A stretch of DNA of 8,285 bases from an uncultured Collinsella sp. (lineage in GTDB: Bacteria > Actinomycetota > Coriobacteriia > Coriobacteriales > Coriobacteriaceae): the NCBI GenBank assembly GCA_937950415.1, contig CALFDL010000189.1, positions 1 through 8,285 on the forward strand, read 5' to 3'. The position numbers and the translations under genes are program-made. Positions 6,156-8,285 of this stretch are shown piece by piece (position 1 is the first letter of the stretch; the number at the start of each line of letters is the position of its first letter). The notes under the pieces were generated by a model. The model made no database searches. It worked only from the letters and a program-made list of their open reading frames with translations, and had not been told where the DNA came from.

Positions 6156-6222
6156 ACAGGTTTATTGCTGAATGATTGGGCAATAGGATTGTTTCCTTGA
6201 TTATCAACTTTATCCGAACACC

Positions 6223-6260
6223 TCCCACATTCATCCGCACATGTGCGGATGAATGTGGGA
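6223..6260. repeat. Perfect 38-bp palindrome
   Basis: Two 19-nt arms with no spacer, centred between 6241 and 6242; the right 18 bases read TGTGCGGATGAATGTGGG and the left is their exact complement. No T-run follows on either strand. It stands at the border between AT-richer DNA on the left and GC-rich DNA on the right. Two abutting inverted transposon ends or a recombination site are possible explanations. Confidence 0.9.
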
Positions 6261-6312
6261 ACCCGATACCTTGAGGGCCGGATCGGCCGGCCCCGGGAGA
6301 TCGGAGGACGCC

Positions 6313-6641
6313 ATGTCCGGAAAGGGCGGGAAGGGCGCCGCGAGGGCGGTCCCGAGGACCCACGGCAGGCTCACCGGGTACGAGCGGGACACGGTCCAGA
6401 GGATGCTGAAGCGCAGGGTTCGCTCGGCCACTTCCTCGAGAGGTTCAAGGGCGTATCGACCCGCAGGCTCCACAGCTGCCTGATGTGGTTCAGATGGCTG
6501 CGCGAGGCCGCACGCGTCGGGGACAGGACGTCGCTCATGCGCGAGCAGCTCGACGACGGGCGCTACGAAAAGATCCGGAAGAAGATGATGGAGCCGGAGT
6601 ACGAGTTCCATCTGGAGCCGGACGTGCAAACGGCGGGTTAA
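6313..6641 (+). pseudogene. Frameshifted, internally deleted transposase remnant
   Basis: A proper start is visible: GGAGG (about 6304-6308) lies five bases before the ATG at 6313. The first frame (MSGKGGKGAARAVPRTHGRL...ERDTVQRMLKRR) ends uninformatively at 6483. A second frame, -1 relative to it, carries a protein-like C terminus from about 6410 to the TAA at 6639-6641: GHFLERFKGVSTRRL...LMWFRWLREA...MMEPEYEFHLEPD. The FKGVSTRxL...L.WFRW pattern recalls the C-terminal end of IS1595/ISXO2-like DDE transposases, which are about 300 aa. Only about 110 codons remain, so most of the catalytic core is missing. It is GC-rich like the flanking right side. The family assignment is by resemblance only; that the gene is broken is clearer. 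Confidence 0.5.
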
Positions 6642-6654
6642 CATAGCCTTTCAC

Positions 6655-6679
6655 CAAAAAGGGCGAGCGGCCGCGCCCT
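6655..6679 (-). terminator. Intrinsic terminator of the surface-protein gene
   Basis: On the minus strand AGGGCG (complement of 6674-6679) pairs with CGCCCT (complement of 6660-6665) around an 8-nt loop and runs into TTTTT (complement of 6656-6660). A second CGCCCT at 6689-6694 on the plus strand offers an alternative longer-loop stem. It lies about 45 bases after the stop of the minus-strand gene. Confidence 0.75.
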
Positions 6680-6722
6680 GCGACCACCCGCCCTCAATCA
6701 AAGCCCTTCTCGGCCGCCGTAG

Positions 6723-8285
6723 CTACCGGTTCCGGCGCCGCAGGATAACGCCTGCGGCGATCAGCACCACCGCGCCGCCCGCGATGCCACCCAGGGCCAT
6801 CGGCGACAAGCTGGTATCGCCCGTATACGGCAGACCCGGCTTCTCCTCCTTCGGCACCGGTGACTTGCTCGGCGGATTGGTGGGCGGCTCCGTCGGCGGG
6901 GTGGTCGGCGGCGTGTACGTGTTCTTGAACACCGGCGCCACGGCGCCGTCATAGGTTACCGTCGCCACCAGATGGCCCGCACCGTCGTCCGTCACCGTCA
7001 CCGTTACCCGGTGCTCGGCCGCGTCGTACGTCACGTTCTTCTGACCGTCGTCCACCTCGGAGATGCTGTAGGCGTACGTTCCGGGCTTGTCGTACGAGAT
7101 CGCCTCGAAGCCCACCGTGCCGTCCGCCGCGTTCTTTGCGGTCTGCAGCACCTTGCCGTCGGCATCCTTCAGCTGGAAGGAGAACTGCCCTTCCTTCAGG
7201 TCCTCGCCGCTCAGCACCTTGGAGGCCCCCAGCTTCACCTCAGTCGCGGCCGGCGCGTAACTGTTGCTGAACGCCACCGCATCCGCAGCCTTGCCGCCCT
7301 TGCTGTAGGCAACCTGCGCCTCCAGCGCGTGCGTCTCCGCATTCTCCGTCACCGTCACCGTCGCGGTAAAGACCGTCGTGTCGTAGGTGACGCCGTTCGC
7401 CGTCGCCCCTGCCCGCTCGGACACGGTGTAGACGTACGTCCCCACCTTGTCCAGCTGCAGCGGCGCGAAGCCGAACGTGCCGTCGACGCCGTTCTGCACC
7501 GTCTGGACCACGTTGCCGGCGGCGTCCTTCAGGTCGAAGGAAAACTCGCCCTCGGCCAGGTCGCGGCCGGTCAGGGCCTTCGTTCCGGTAATCGTCGCCG
7601 TCGTTGCCGTCGGCGTGTAGGTGTTGGTGAAGGTCAGATCCGCGGCCGTCTTGTTCGCCGTCGCGGTCAGCTGGCCGCTGCCGTCGTCGGTCACGCTCAC
7701 CGTCACATCCAACACCGCATCGCTGTAAGTGATGGTGCCATCTTGGCCCGCAACCTCCTTCACCTGGTACGTATGCGAACCAGTCGCAGTGTACGAGATG
7801 GCCTTGAAGGTAAACGCGATACCCGCGTTCGTGGTCCGGTCAATCTCCTGCCCGGTGGCCGCGTCAATCAGCGCGAACGTGAACTCGCCATCGGCGGGCG
7901 TCCGCATGGTGGCCGAATCGGTATTCTCAAGCACCTTGATGCCGGAGATCTGGTAGGAGGTCGCGCCCGGCTGGTAGCTGTTCGCAAACGTCATGGTGTT
8001 GGGGGTGACGCCGTTCTCGGTGCCCTTGCTCGGCTTCGCCGTGGAGCTCTCTACCGCCAGCTTGCCGTCGTTGTTGTCCTTCACCACGTAGGTCAGGGTG
8101 TACGTCTTGCCGGTGTAGGTCACGCCCGGCACGCCCGGCGCGTCCCCCGTCGGCTGCACCTCGCGGACCGTGTAGGTAAAGGTGCCCGCATGGTCGAAGG
8201 TCAGCTTGTCGAAGGCAACCTTGCCGTGCGCATCGTTCTTCTGGGTCTGGATCACCGAGCCGTCAGACCCCACCAGCTCGAAGGC
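6723..8285 (-). CDS. LPxTG surface protein with pilin isopeptide repeats (5' partial)
   Basis: This is the C-terminal 520 residues of a cell-wall-anchored surface protein; the frame stays open to the window edge, so its start and signal peptide are outside. It consists of about four repeats of roughly 100-120 residues resembling the FctA/Spy0128-type pilin domain. Each has a first-strand Lys (GIKVLEN, GTKALTG, GASKVLSG), a conserved Glu (VREV, VKEV, VSER, ISEV) and a last-strand Asn (FANSY, FTNTY, FSNSY, FKNTY), the residues that form intramolecular Lys-Asn isopeptide bonds. A Pro/Thr-rich wall-spanning linker precedes LPYTGD (codons from 6833 down to 6816), a hydrophobic segment and RRRNR, the complete sortase signal. 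It probably forms a stiff stalk of an adhesin or pilus subunit. The gene converges on ssb and is much GC-richer than the left genes. Confidence 0.9.
   Translation of the reverse strand, partial: AFELVGSDGSVIQTQKNDAHGKVAFDKLTFDHAGTFTYTVREVQPTGDAPGVPGVTYTGKTYTLTYVVKDNNDGKLAVESSTAKPSKGTENGVTPNTMTFANSYQPGATSYQISGIKVLENTDSATMRTPADGEFTFALIDAATGQEIDRTTNAGIAFTFKAISYTATGSHTYQVKEVAGQDGTITYSDAVLDVTVSVTDDGSGQLTATANKTAADLTFTNTYTPTATTATITGTKALTGRDLAEGEFSFDLKDAAGNVVQTVQNGVDGTFGFAPLQLDKVGTYVYTVSERAGATANGVTYDTTVFTATVTVTENAETHALEAQVAYSKGGKAADAVAFSNSYAPAATEVKLGASKVLSGEDLKEGQFSFQLKDADGKVLQTAKNAADGTVGFEAISYDKPGTYAYSISEVDDGQKNVTYDAAEHRVTVTVTDDGAGHLVATVTYDGAVAPVFKNTYTPPTTPPTEPPTNPPSKSPVPKEEKPGLPYTGDTSLSPMALGGIAGGAVVLIAAGVILRRRNR
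6912..8285 (-). repeat. Four tandem isopeptide-domain repeats
   Basis: Reading leftward: unit 1 is cut by the window edge and ends with Asn at 7980-7982. Unit 2 has Lys at 7935-7937 and Asn at 7623-7625. Unit 3 has Lys at 7578-7580 and Asn at 7263-7265. Unit 4 has Lys at 7218-7220 and Asn at 6921-6923. Units 3 and 4 are closest to each other (both with an F-S-F-x-L-K-D-A strand), suggesting the most recent duplication. Confidence 0.8.

Noticed and set aside
6271..6697. TTGAGGGC (6271-6278) and its inverted copy (6690-6697) as terminal repeats of the transposase remnant
   Set aside because: Only 8 bp in GC-rich DNA, with poor matching beyond; could be chance and no target duplication is visible.
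1..8285. CRISPR array, tRNA or rRNA genes
   Set aside because: No regularly spaced direct repeats, cloverleaf with acceptor end, or rRNA-like conserved stretches were seen on either strand.

Overview
The window looks like a stretch of Gram-positive, high-GC Actinomycetota chromosome, most likely a gut Coriobacteriia lineage such as Collinsella or a relative. That is inferred from the GC-rich LPxTG surface protein with tandem pilin-type isopeptide domains at the right end, combined with clearly AT-richer accessory genes on the left. The species cannot be fixed from the sequence, and all family calls here were made by eye without a database search.

Layout. Positions 1-130 hold a strong intrinsic terminator of an unseen upstream unit and a promoter. 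A three-gene plus-strand run follows: an SF2 DEAD/DEAH-type helicase (160-1452), a 454-residue protein made of a helicase-associated-like start and about six degenerate NUMOD-like DNA-binding modules (1456-2820), and a polytopic membrane protein resembling GT-C glycosyltransferases (2823-4289). The first two genes share one reading frame and are separated by a single TAA plus one codon, so they look like two halves of one machine. A structured intergenic stretch (4290-4430) precedes a self-inhibited Fic protein (4497-5345), which has its own promoter and terminator. Next come a stand-alone ssb (5569-6012), a possible 31-codon basic small protein, and an odd inverted-plus-mirror repeat.

At 6223-6260 lies a perfect 38-bp palindrome. 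To its right the base composition becomes strongly GC-rich. A frameshifted, internally deleted transposase remnant (6313-6641) follows, and then, on the minus strand, the 3' part of a sortase-anchored repeat surface protein that runs off the window.

How the parts may work together. The helicase, the NUMOD-array protein and SSB all suggest handling of foreign or single-stranded DNA. The helicase and ssb promoters share a near-identical 16-bp dyad overlapping the -10 element, a hint of common control. I read 1-6220 as an accessory island containing a candidate undescribed helicase/NUMOD-array cassette, next to a Fic enzyme and an accessory SSB, with mobile-element debris at its right edge. The function of the island, for example defence or element maintenance, is inference.
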